This document shows, in pieces, positions 17,042 through 25,345 of a stretch of DNA of 43,920 nucleotides. The translations under genes were made by a program, and so were the position numbers. The notes below the pieces were generated by a model that was given only the letters and a program-made list of their open reading frames with translations, was not told where the DNA came from and did no database searches. The DNA is taken from NCBI GenBank assembly GCA_016204355.1, contig JACQKT010000014.1, positions 1-43,920 of the forward strand. Reading direction: 5' to 3'. The stretch comes from Candidatus Liptonbacteria bacterium (GTDB taxonomy: Bacteria > Patescibacteriota > Minisyncoccia > UBA6257 > 2-01-FULL-56-20). Each line of letters begins with the position of its first letter. Within the stretch, counting starts at the first letter, position 1.

Positions 17042-19174
17042 CTAAAGTTTTTTTCCGCGCAGAAGCACGGCGTTAACCGCAACTATAACGGTCGAAAGAG
17101 ACATGAGAATCGCGGCCAGCGCCGGCTCTAAAAGAATTCCTTTGAACGCCAGAACCCCGGCCGCGAGCGGAATGGCAATAACGTTGTATCCCGTCGCCCA
17201 AAAAAGATTCTGTATCATTTTTGAGTATGTAAGTTTCGAGAGGCGGATTATTTTCGCTATGTCGCGAGGGTCGTTGCGCACGAGAATTATTCCTGCCGAT
17301 TCGATAGCGACATTCGTACCTGCACCTATCGCTATACCTAAATCCGCCTGCGCGAGCGCGGGAGCGTCATTGACTCCATCTCCGACCATGGCGACTTTTT
17401 GTCCTTTGCCCTGCAAAACTTTTACCTTTTCCGATTTTTCATGCGGCATAACTTTTGCGAAATATTCGTCGAGACCCAGTTCGCCGGCTACCCATTCGGC
17501 TACATCCACGTCGTCCCCAGTAACCATGGCCGTTTTAACCCCTATTTCGCGGAGAGCTTTCACTGCTTCGCGCGACTCGTCGCGTATAACGTCTGCCATG
17601 GCGAGTGCACCAATCGTTTTTCCGCCGACCATAACGACATTTATGGTCTCGCCTTTTTTTGAAAGAGCGTTTACTTTGTCCTTCAGTTCTCCGCCGACAG
17701 CGCCGTGCTCTTCCGCCAGAGCGATGCTGCCGACGATTATTTCTTCGCCGCCAACTTCCGCCCGGACTCCTTTGCCTGGTATTCTTTGGAAATTTTTTAT
17801 TTCGAACATCCCGAGATTCCTTTTTTTCGCTTCATCGAGCATCGCTTTTGCAAGAGGATGTTCAGAGTGAGCGTTTACAGAAGCGGCGTATTTGAGAACG
17901 TCGGCTTCGCCGCCTGTCGTAACGGAAATAACTTGTTCGACGCCGAATTCGCCCTTCGTCAACGTTCCTGTTTTGTCGAAAAGAACCGTATCTATCCCAC
18001 GGGCGGCTTCCAGGGCAAGACGCTGCTTGACCAAAAATCCGTTCCTCGCAGCCTTAGTTGTGGATATTGACGCGACAAGAGGTATGGCGAGACCCAGCGC
18101 GTGTGGACACGCGATCACAAGAACAGCCACCATGCGGTTGATTGCGAACGCCGCATCAGAAACCGCCAGCCAGGAAACGAGCGTTACGCCGCCCGTTACA
18201 ACGGCGATAATCGTAAGATAATACGCGGCTTTGTCGGAAAGTATCTGTAGGCGCGACTTGGAACTTTGCGCCTCGTTCACAAGGCGCATCACGCCCGACA
18301 AAAACGTTTCTTCTCCGATTTTCGTTACCGCAACACGCAAAGAACCGTCGCCGTTAGTCGCGCCGGCGATAACGCCATCTCCGGCTTTTTTCGTTACCGG
18401 CTTGGATTCGCCCGTTACTATGGATTCGTTGACGTCGGACGTCCCTTCTTCCACGATTCCGTCCGCGGGGATTTTTCCTCCGGGCTTTACAAGAACAATG
18501 TCACCTTTTTTGAGTTCCGACAGCGGAACTTTTTCGGTTCTTTCCCCTCTTACCAGCTCAGCCTCGTCTGGAATGAGTTTCGATATTTCTTTCAACGCGC
18601 TTTGTGCGCCGGAAACGGCTCTCATTTCAAGCCAGTGCCCCAGAAGCATGATGGTGATAAGCGTAGACAATTCCCAGAAAAGCGTATCTGTCCCGCCGGC
18701 AAAAATCACCGCGATGCTGTAGAAATATGCAACGGATATTGCAAGTGCGATAAGCGTCATCATGCCCGGAAGTTTCGCTTTCAGCTCGCGGTAGGCGGAA
18801 GCGACGAATATCCATCCCCCGTAGAAAAATATTATCGAGGAAAGAACGGCGGGCAGATATTGGGAACCGGGAAAAACCGGAGCCCTCCAGCCAAGAAGGG
18901 CCTGTGTTATACCCGAATAAACGACGACAGGAATACTCAAAATAAAACTTACCCAAAACTTCGTCCTAAAAATATTCGTTGAATGCCCTTCGTGCTTATT
19001 GAATCCGCCGCGCTTTTTGTGCGCATCATGCGCATCGCCACCCGTCTTTTTTTCTACGACAAGATTCATTCCGCATTCGGGACAAATCCCCGGCTTATCC
19101 CGCTTTATTTCGGGATGCATGGGACATATATAAGCCGGCACTCCTTCCGGCGCGTTTTCGCGATCGTGATTCAT
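17042..19174 (-). CDS. copB: Heavy-metal P-type ATPase, CopB-type (CPH motif), with N-terminal Cys-rich metal-binding domain
   Basis: YICPMHPEIKRDKPGICPECGMNLV; VLVIACPHALGLAIPL; DKTGTLTKGEF; MVGDGVNDAPALAQADLGIAIG. Confidence 0.92.
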   Translation of the reverse strand: MNHDRENAPEGVPAYICPMHPEIKRDKPGICPECGMNLVVEKKTGGDAHDAHKKRGGFNKHEGHSTNIFRTKFWVSFILSIPVVVYSGITQALLGWRAPVFPGSQYLPAVLSSIIFFYGGWIFVASAYRELKAKLPGMMTLIALAISVAYFYSIAVIFAGGTDTLFWELSTLITIMLLGHWLEMRAVSGAQSALKEISKLIPDEAELVRGERTEKVPLSELKKGDIVLVKPGGKIPADGIVEEGTSDVNESIVTGESKPVTKKAGDGVIAGATNGDGSLRVAVTKIGEETFLSGVMRLVNEAQSSKSRLQILSDKAAYYLTIIAVVTGGVTLVSWLAVSDAAFAINRMVAVLVIACPHALGLAIPLVASISTTKAARNGFLVKQRLALEAARGIDTVLFDKTGTLTKGEFGVEQVISVTTGGEADVLKYAASVNAHSEHPLAKAMLDEAKKRNLGMFEIKNFQRIPGKGVRAEVGGEEIIVGSIALAEEHGAVGGELKDKVNALSKKGETINVVMVGGKTIGALAMADVIRDESREAVKALREIGVKTAMVTGDDVDVAEWVAGELGLDEYFAKVMPHEKSEKVKVLQGKGQKVAMVGDGVNDAPALAQADLGIAIGAGTNVAIESAGIILVRNDPRDIAKIIRLSKLTYSKMIQNLFWATGYNVIAIPLAAGVLAFKGILLEPALAAILMSLSTVIVAVNAVLLRGKKL

Positions 19175-19198
19175 ATTTTTACTTTTTATTGCATTCGA

Positions 19199-19456
19199 TT
19201 ACGTGGTCTGCACGAAACGGTTGTGAAGCCAAGCAAAAACATAAGCAGTAACATAAGTAAGGATAAAGACCTCGATTACTCCGTATATGGCTTCAGGAAA
19301 ACTCACGCCAGCATCAAGGTTAACAAGGTGAACCATCCAGCTGAAAAGCGTGAGAGTCAAATCGGGAGCAAGAGCAACCAGTGCCGCGCAAATAGCTGAC
19401 CACACACCCATTACGGATGCTGCTGCCAAGGCGAATTTTGATTTGTTTAATTGCAT
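19199..19456 (-). CDS. Small two-TM membrane protein, DUF5676-like
   Basis: FALAAASVMGVWSAICAALVALAPDLTLTLFSWMVHLVNL...FPEAIYGVIEVFILTYVTAYVFAWLHNRFV, next to a Cu ATPase. Confidence 0.7.
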   Translation of the reverse strand: MQLNKSKFALAAASVMGVWSAICAALVALAPDLTLTLFSWMVHLVNLDAGVSFPEAIYGVIEVFILTYVTAYVFAWLHNRFVQTT

Positions 19457-19495
19457 TTTTTTAAATATGTTGCCGGCCTTTAAATATTTTACTCT

Positions 19496-20404
19496 TTACA
19501 CTCCGCAGCCTGCGCCATTCGAGCCGTTAACCGGTTCGATTTGCTCGAGTATTTTCTGGAAACCGGAAAAACTCGAAAATTGATATCCGACTATCTGTTT
19601 CGGATCTGCGTTATCCCACTCAATGCCCCTTTTCTCCAAAAGCCTCGCTATCGCAAAATATGTGTCTGGAAACCAATATGAATTTACCTGAAGCGCGATT
19701 TTATACATTTCGTTTTCCGAAACACCCTGCGATGCCATCAATTCCAAAAGTCCCAGCATCGCCATGCCGTGATTGCAGTCGGGAAAATAAACTGAGTTGT
19801 CGCAACAGGGGCGGTAGATATTCTTACTGACGCTCTCCACCATGCGCTGCTGTTCCGGCGTCAATATAACGAACTGGTGGCGACTGTAGTGCGCCATCGC
19901 GCTTCCGCTCGCTATCGTCCAGCCGCCAGTCGACGCAAAATTCGCTGTGCCGCCGTATCTTGGATCCGCCATCGGTCCTTTTTCGAGAATTTCGTTTTTA
20001 TTCCCAAGTCCAGGCGCCCACAAAAGATTCAGCAAAAAATTGGCGTTTTCCGGCGTTATTTTCAGATTTCCGTTATCCGTTCTTTCAAGAAGTTTCTTTT
20101 CGGATGTGCTCAACCCCCCGCGTGCGGTGTAAATCGATTCCAATTTTTCCTTGTCTATGACTCCGGAACTCACGAGTTTTATCCCGAGGTCTCCCCAGCG
20201 CGCCGGTAAAGCAACGCCGTCCGGCGGAAGAACTTTTTCTTGAAGTGAGGCGTAAACGTTCCCGGTATTGTTTTTCTTCCCATCGAGGTTTGTGGAGTAC
20301 GTAAGAGCCCCGCCGATAATCAGGGCGGATACGGTTATGCTGACCGGCAAGAGATATTTTTCTTTCGGTTTTTCTATTTCTCGATTTTCGATTTTTTCTT
20401 CCAT
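19496..20404 (-). CDS. Membrane-anchored protein of unknown function with CC / DCNHG motif
   Basis: N-terminal TM LLPVSITVSALIIGGALTY; NIYRPCCDNSVYFPDCNHGMAMLGLLELMASQG; C-terminal NGAGCGV. Confidence 0.75.
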   Translation of the reverse strand: MEEKIENREIEKPKEKYLLPVSITVSALIIGGALTYSTNLDGKKNNTGNVYASLQEKVLPPDGVALPARWGDLGIKLVSSGVIDKEKLESIYTARGGLSTSEKKLLERTDNGNLKITPENANFLLNLLWAPGLGNKNEILEKGPMADPRYGGTANFASTGGWTIASGSAMAHYSRHQFVILTPEQQRMVESVSKNIYRPCCDNSVYFPDCNHGMAMLGLLELMASQGVSENEMYKIALQVNSYWFPDTYFAIARLLEKRGIEWDNADPKQIVGYQFSSFSGFQKILEQIEPVNGSNGAGCGV

Positions 20405-20420
20405 ATAATTAAGAATAACA

Positions 20421-20813
20421 TCAATCCCGAACTTTCAGAGGACATCCGCTTTCCGAAGACAGCCTATCCAGCCCCTGCTCGCCCTCGAGCTTTCTGCCGT
20501 CCGGCCCGCCTGCCGGCGAGGCAGGGAATGTCCATGTCGGATAACCGTTTATTCCTGCGGCTATGCATTTATCTGGTTCGTCAGGGCATTCTATGTAGGG
20601 AACGAATCTGAAAGAGCTGCCGAAACGGTTTTTTTCATCCTGGCAATGCGGACACCAGTCTGCGCCGTACATAGTTATTCCTTTTGAAGCGAGGCACTTG
20701 GCGAAAGAATCAAGCTGGCTGTATGTCTTTTCTTTTGGATAAAAAACTAATACGGCTGCTATTATTATCGCCGCGATTCCGATGAACGCGATTGCCGATT
20801 GTTTTTTATTCAT
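20421..20813 (-). CDS. Membrane-anchored thioredoxin-like protein, similar to the Trx domain of VKOR-Trx fusions
   Basis: Signal/TM AIAFIGIAAIIIAAVLVFY; LDSFAKCLASKGITMYGADWCPHCQDEKNRFGSSF...YIECPDEPDKCIAAGINGYPTWTF. Confidence 0.88.
   Translation of the reverse strand: MNKKQSAIAFIGIAAIIIAAVLVFYPKEKTYSQLDSFAKCLASKGITMYGADWCPHCQDEKNRFGSSFRFVPYIECPDEPDKCIAAGINGYPTWTFPASPAGGPDGRKLEGEQGLDRLSSESGCPLKVRD
20505..20526. repeat. GC-rich palindromic repeat inside the thioredoxin CDS
   Basis: CCCGCCTGCCGGCGAGGCAGGG (minus: CCCTGCCTCGCCGGCAGGCGGG), encoding the insert ASPAGGP. Confidence 0.7.
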
Positions 20814-21318
20814 CGCAGCAATCCACCAATTTATCGACTATGTCTTTGTACGTCCACGGTTTTTTGTCCTGAGCCGATTCCGAAACAGCCAGTTCTTTGA
20901 AGCCGGCTGCGTCCAATACTTTCAGCCGCACCGCCCAAAAGAGCGAATATGTTTCGTAGGCGCGCCCGAATATTTCTTCCGCTTCTTTTTTCTTGCCGTC
21001 GGAATGAAGCTTAGTCCCAACCTCGATGAGGCGCATCGTCGTTCCAAGAAGGTGCTTTGAGATGCACCATGTTTCGCCTTCGTTCTTGTCCATCATTTTG
21101 GCGAGAAGCTCTTTTCGTATTCCCCGTATCCGATCCAGGAAATCGAAATACTTTGTCTTGCCGGTTTTCGTTCCGGTAAAAAAGAAATGCTCCTCCAAAC
21201 TTATCAGGTTCATTATTGCCAAGCTCAAATCCTCTTCGGTGGAAAGGTCGACACTGCCCGTTTTTTTCATTTCCTCGACTTTTTTTATGATTGATTCGAA
21301 TTTTTCTTTGTCGCTCAT
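20806..21318 (-). CDS. Conserved-looking protein of unknown function (170 aa, mostly helical, C-terminal CC)
   Basis: Open ORF packed between ccdA-like and thioredoxin genes (8-nt overlap with the latter); ends KLVDCCDE. Confidence 0.75.
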   Translation of the reverse strand: MSDKEKFESIIKKVEEMKKTGSVDLSTEEDLSLAIMNLISLEEHFFFTGTKTGKTKYFDFLDRIRGIRKELLAKMMDKNEGETWCISKHLLGTTMRLIEVGTKLHSDGKKKEAEEIFGRAYETYSLFWAVRLKVLDAAGFKELAVSESAQDKKPWTYKDIVDKLVDCCDE

Positions 21319-21322
21319 GCTT

Positions 21323-22105
21323 TTAGAGAATAAAGATTATTAATCCTAAGGCGACCATCGCTATTCCTGTCCAAAGGCGCATATCCCTGTTTTCCCTGTT
21401 TTTCCATTCTTTTACTTTCTCCAACAAATCCCTGTCGCTGGCGGCGAAGAGTATTACAACCAACGGCAAAACGAAAATCAGGTTGTAAAAGAGAAGGTAA
21501 CCGAACCCTCTGAAATACGTCGCCTGGTCATGCAGAAGCCCCAGCACCATCAGGTACGGACCGCCCGTGCAAGGGAATTCGCATATTCCGACAAGGGCGC
21601 CGAGCAAAAATGCCGTCGGCGCCGAAGCTTTTTCCATAAGTTCGGCGATTTTGCCGTGTACCGTCTGCGGTATGCGCAGCTTGATCGGGAATGTCGGGAA
21701 AAGAACACTGACAACGTTAATAGCTCCGAATAAAAGGAGTAGTGAAGCTCCGACTTTTGCCATGAAGTGGGGTGTATTGAAGAGATGAAGCGTCTGGATG
21801 ATGCCCAAACCTATCAGAAGATAGATCATGAAGATGCCCGCGATATAAGCGGCCCCTATTTTAATGATTCCCGAGCGAGACGCGCCCAGACTGAAGAGAA
21901 ATGCAATCGTTACAAGAAGAATGGAAAAGGCACACGGGTTGATGCTGTCGAGCAATGCCGAAACCGTAACCAAAGGAAGCAGCCAGCTCCCTTCTCCACT
22001 AAGATTCCAAACGATTTTTGCTCCTAAGCTTTGCGAGTTAAGAAGCGCTACTGCGCCGACAAAAATCGTGGCAATCGAGGCAAAAATAATTATTTTTTTT
22101 CTCAT
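21323..22105 (-). CDS. ccdA: CcdA/DsbD-type transmembrane thiol-electron transporter
   Basis: LLDSINPCAFSILLVTIAFLFSLG and GALVGICEFPCTGGPYLMVLGLL, the paired membrane Cys motifs; multiple TM helices. Confidence 0.9.
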   Translation of the reverse strand: MRKKIIIFASIATIFVGAVALLNSQSLGAKIVWNLSGEGSWLLPLVTVSALLDSINPCAFSILLVTIAFLFSLGASRSGIIKIGAAYIAGIFMIYLLIGLGIIQTLHLFNTPHFMAKVGASLLLLFGAINVVSVLFPTFPIKLRIPQTVHGKIAELMEKASAPTAFLLGALVGICEFPCTGGPYLMVLGLLHDQATYFRGFGYLLFYNLIFVLPLVVILFAASDRDLLEKVKEWKNRENRDMRLWTGIAMVALGLIIFIL

Positions 22106-22108
22106 GCT

Positions 22109-22615
22109 TCAAGGAGTAACGTTCGACTTTATTTCGAATTCAAGGTATCCGGAATTCGTTTCGGCGCGGACAACTCTTTGAATCGGGCCGATTCCCGCCG
22201 GACCGTGGGCCGCCGGATCGAATATCACTTCCATTTTCGCTTTTTCCCCGGGTGCCAGCGATTCGCTAATGCCGGCGGCGAAGCCGTGTCCCTGCATGCC
22301 GAAGGGGCCGACGCTTTTGTCGCTTTTTATCAACGTTGCGGAAGTGCACATGCACGAAGTATAGATTCTCCCGATCGTCACGGGCGCTGAACCGATATTT
22401 TCGAACTCGAAGCTGTGCGAAACTTTTCCGTTCGCCATGGAAATCGTTCCGAAATCGAAAGTTTTTTCAGCGGACGCAAAACTTTCGGAAGTATTGTCGG
22501 CATTTTGGCCGCCGGTATCCGCTGATCCGTTGCGCGTACTTGAACCGCCGACGAAGTAAAGAGCGATAATTACAATGACCGTAACCAAAGAATAAATTAT
22601 TGTTGATTTTTTCAT
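22109..22615 (-). CDS. DUF1573-domain exported protein
   Basis: ASAEKTFDFGTISMANGKVSHSFEFENIGSAPVTIGRIYTSCMCTSATL; N-terminal signal/TM. Start set at the MKKSTIIYSLV ATG. Confidence 0.85.
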   Translation of the reverse strand: MKKSTIIYSLVTVIVIIALYFVGGSSTRNGSADTGGQNADNTSESFASAEKTFDFGTISMANGKVSHSFEFENIGSAPVTIGRIYTSCMCTSATLIKSDKSVGPFGMQGHGFAAGISESLAPGEKAKMEVIFDPAAHGPAGIGPIQRVVRAETNSGYLEFEIKSNVTP

Positions 22616-22666
22616 TTTTGATTTAACTGGTTTATTTGGCTTGCTTTCCGGTTCGGAAAACAAAAA

Positions 22667-22742
22667 CCGCCTGACACAAAACACGGGTTGCAAAAGACCG
22701 GCGGAATCAAAAGCTTCCGCGCGCAACCCGCGAATCAGACGG
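22667..22742 (-). terminator. Large nested hairpin with U-tract between the TM-protein gene and the DUF1573 gene
   Basis: Minus strand CCGTCTGA..CGGGTTGC..GCGGAA..TTCCGC..GCAACCCG..TCAGGCGG-TTTTTGTTTT: three nested stems (8 bp with one mismatch, 8 bp, 6 bp). Confidence 0.7.
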
Positions 22743-23118
22743 CAATATTTTCTCTGAGAACCGCGAACCAATCCAAAAATCTGTGTCTGCGCGGGAAAAC
22801 AGGTTTTTTTAAAGAATCAAACGAACCGCTTTCTGCCGGCAAAAGTCCGGAAATCAAGCCTGGCAAGATTCCCGCGAAAGCAAACAGGAAGAAAAGCGCT
22901 GCGAAAATCAGCGGGATAACTGCGCTTGAAAAGCTTTTCAAAAAGTCGATATGAAACATCGCGACCGCGACAGCATTGTCCGTCATGCAGGAATTTCCGT
23001 AAGCGGAAGAAGCGAGACATCCATGACCCATGCCGAAATATGTATTCATGGCAAGAAAGCCGAAAACGCCCAAAAAGATGAAACTTGCCGCAACCAATAA
23101 TGCAACGTATGTCTTCAT
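22735..23118 (-). CDS. Small membrane protein with loop Cys residues, unknown function
   Basis: Likely start MKTYVALLVAASFIFLGVFGFLAM; GMGHGCLASSAYGNSCM; second TM AVIPLIFAALFFLFAFAGILPGLI. Confidence 0.7.
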   Translation of the reverse strand: MKTYVALLVAASFIFLGVFGFLAMNTYFGMGHGCLASSAYGNSCMTDNAVAVAMFHIDFLKSFSSAVIPLIFAALFFLFAFAGILPGLISGLLPAESGSFDSLKKPVFPRRHRFLDWFAVLRENIAV

Positions 23119-23196
23119 ATTTGCCGTAATGATATCAAAAATCGCCGAGCGCGGCAAATCCACGCACTTTCGAGCCGCCGCCACTTTGTTTCAAAA

Positions 23197-23670
23197 TTAT
23201 CCCGTTTTTTTCGATCTAAAAAACAGAAATGTCGCCGTCAGAAAAAGAAATGTCGAAGAAAAAGCGGAAATCATGCAGTAAAAGCAAATGTATTTTATTA
23301 CGAAAATCTGAAGATAAACGAAATATGCCGACGCAAAAGACCCTACTGGGGAAAAAATAAGCGCCGCTTTGAAAAACTTTTCAGAATGCCCGGAAAGAAA
23401 GAAAACCGACAGCGAAAAAATCGACAAGTAATAAACGGCCCCGATTATGCCGAGCGGTATGCCGAACATAACGGCATATTCGCTTGAGAGAACCTTGTCG
23501 CACCCCTCAACGATGAAACAATTTACAGCAGAGCCATTATAATGCTCTATCGTAAGATATATAGAATCGGCGAGTCCGACGAAACTTAAAAAAATAAAAA
23601 TCCACGCGGCGCGTTTAAACAAGGCTGAATTCCAAAAACCGACATTTTGAGCTTCGGTGGATATAATCAT
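23197..23670 (-). CDS. Vitamin K epoxide reductase (VKOR) family protein
   Basis: VGLADSIYLTIEHY...NCFIVEGCDKVLSSEYAVMFGIPLGIIGAVYY...KYICFYCMISAF (loop Cys pair plus CxxC). Confidence 0.92.
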   Translation of the reverse strand: MIISTEAQNVGFWNSALFKRAAWIFIFLSFVGLADSIYLTIEHYNGSAVNCFIVEGCDKVLSSEYAVMFGIPLGIIGAVYYLSIFSLSVFFLSGHSEKFFKAALIFSPVGSFASAYFVYLQIFVIKYICFYCMISAFSSTFLFLTATFLFFRSKKTG

Positions 23671-23697
23671 TCCGCAGATTGTACTTCATTCAGGAAT

Positions 23698-25332
23698 TTA
23701 ATTCCAGACTACTTTTATTCTGTTAACGTTGGCCGGCAGTTTTATCAGCCAGAAAGGCCAGAGGGAAATTTTCGCATTTGAAAGGTCTGGGAGCCCTATC
23801 ACTTTTGCCCTCGCCTCGCCCAAACCTTTGCCTGCAATTTCGGCTTTGAGCGCATCTTCCGAAACCCGGGGTTCCAGCGTGCCGTCGACAACTACGATAA
23901 AGGTCAATATACCGGAATTCAGATCGGCTTTCACGTTTTTATAATCGATTTTAAGGTCTGTAAACGTTTTCCCCTGATAATCCCGCGACGCAATCGATTC
24001 GAAAAGCGACTTGAGGTGCTCGTCTTTAAAAGCGATTGCCTGAAAAGACGCCTCTCCGAAAACACTGAAGTTGCCGTTTTCATCGGTAGTTTTATTCGCG
24101 TTCAGTTTGGTTATGGCGATGGACGAAGCCCCATCCAAAATATTGAACCCGTCCGGCCTGCCACTCAAAAAACCGCTCTGAAGCGTATCTTTCAGGCTTT
24201 GCTCGGTTTTGCCTTTTGCCAAGGAAATATCCTGATCCGTCGCCACGGCTTTTTCTCCGATAAAACCGCCCGCCGCCGGCTGGGGCATGGTTCCGTAAAA
24301 ACCTTCGTAACGCGGCGTTCCCTTGAATCCAGGAATCGTAAGCTTTTCGAACGGGCCGATGTTGTAATCCGTCCCGGCTTTATCGGCTGTCACAGAAGCT
24401 TCTATGCTAGATGGAGTTATTTTGCCGTCTTTCGTTACTGCGCCAGGAACAACGACTTGCTTATCGAGGCGGAAAATTTTTCCATCGGGCGTTGCGAAAC
24501 GAGTTGTGGCAACGAGCGTCTGTTTTGTCGAACTATAAACGTTGTAAATGAGTATTCTTGCCGTGGCTTTGTCAGATACCTGCGTCCTTCCCGACGCCGG
24601 AAAAATCCGCGTCATATTCTTTTCCTGCCTGAAAATTTCCGCAGGCAGATTATTTTTCGAAGTGTCTACTGTAGAAAATGTTTTGCTCGCGGTTATCGTT
24701 CCTTCATAATGCCATGGGGTTTTTTTGAAGCTTAAAGATACTTCCGCTTTTCCCCAAAAAGCTCCCGCCGCCCAGCCTGCTCCCAGAACGAAAACGCAGA
24801 CCGTCAGGATCAGGGCTGTGGTCTTTTTCATACCGAACCTGAAACGTTTTTTTTCTTTGTGTTCGCGAACCGGAGCTTCTTCTTTTTCCTCCGCAAAGCG
24901 CTTTTTAGCAATCGATTCCTCTCTCGCTTTTTCCCAGAAAGATTCTCCCGGAGTATTTTCTTCGATTTTGAGTTTTTTCGCAGGCTTGGAGTTCTTGCTT
25001 TCGATTTCCGCTTTTTCTTTATCTCCTTTTTTCAAAGGGAGAATATCGGAAATGAAATGGGAAGAATCCTTTTTCTCCTTTTCGGCCGGGGAAAGTTTTG
25101 TCTGGATTCCCGCCTTTTCCGCGGTCTCAAGAATGTCTTTATCCGGAGAATCAACGGATATTTTCTTGCCCGCCGTTTCCGCCTCTCTTTTTATCAATTC
25201 AAAATCGGGAACAGAGCCCTTCAGTTCCGAATTGGCGGAAATAAACAAAACTATTTCTTTTTTCCTGCTTTCCAGTATTTTTTCGACTATTTTCGGAACC
25301 GAATCTTTTTTTGTTATTGATATTTTTTCCAT
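23698..25332 (-). CDS. Single-TM protein with baseplate-J-like extracytoplasmic region
   Basis: Cytoplasmic charged region, TM TTALILTVCVFVLGAGWAAGAFW; KITPSSIEASVTADKAGTDYNIGPFEKLTIPGFKG reminiscent of baseplate J-like repeats. Confidence 0.65.
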   Translation of the reverse strand: MEKISITKKDSVPKIVEKILESRKKEIVLFISANSELKGSVPDFELIKREAETAGKKISVDSPDKDILETAEKAGIQTKLSPAEKEKKDSSHFISDILPLKKGDKEKAEIESKNSKPAKKLKIEENTPGESFWEKAREESIAKKRFAEEKEEAPVREHKEKKRFRFGMKKTTALILTVCVFVLGAGWAAGAFWGKAEVSLSFKKTPWHYEGTITASKTFSTVDTSKNNLPAEIFRQEKNMTRIFPASGRTQVSDKATARILIYNVYSSTKQTLVATTRFATPDGKIFRLDKQVVVPGAVTKDGKITPSSIEASVTADKAGTDYNIGPFEKLTIPGFKGTPRYEGFYGTMPQPAAGGFIGEKAVATDQDISLAKGKTEQSLKDTLQSGFLSGRPDGFNILDGASSIAITKLNANKTTDENGNFSVFGEASFQAIAFKDEHLKSLFESIASRDYQGKTFTDLKIDYKNVKADLNSGILTFIVVVDGTLEPRVSEDALKAEIAGKGLGEARAKVIGLPDLSNAKISLWPFWLIKLPANVNRIKVVWN

Positions 25333-25345
25333 TCCCTTTAAAAAA

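Noticed and set aside
23693-23705. GGAATTTAATTCC palindrome upstream of VKOR as a metal-regulator operator
   Set aside because: Only 13 bp, overlaps the stop codon of the upstream gene, no similarity to known Cu-regulator operators I can recall.
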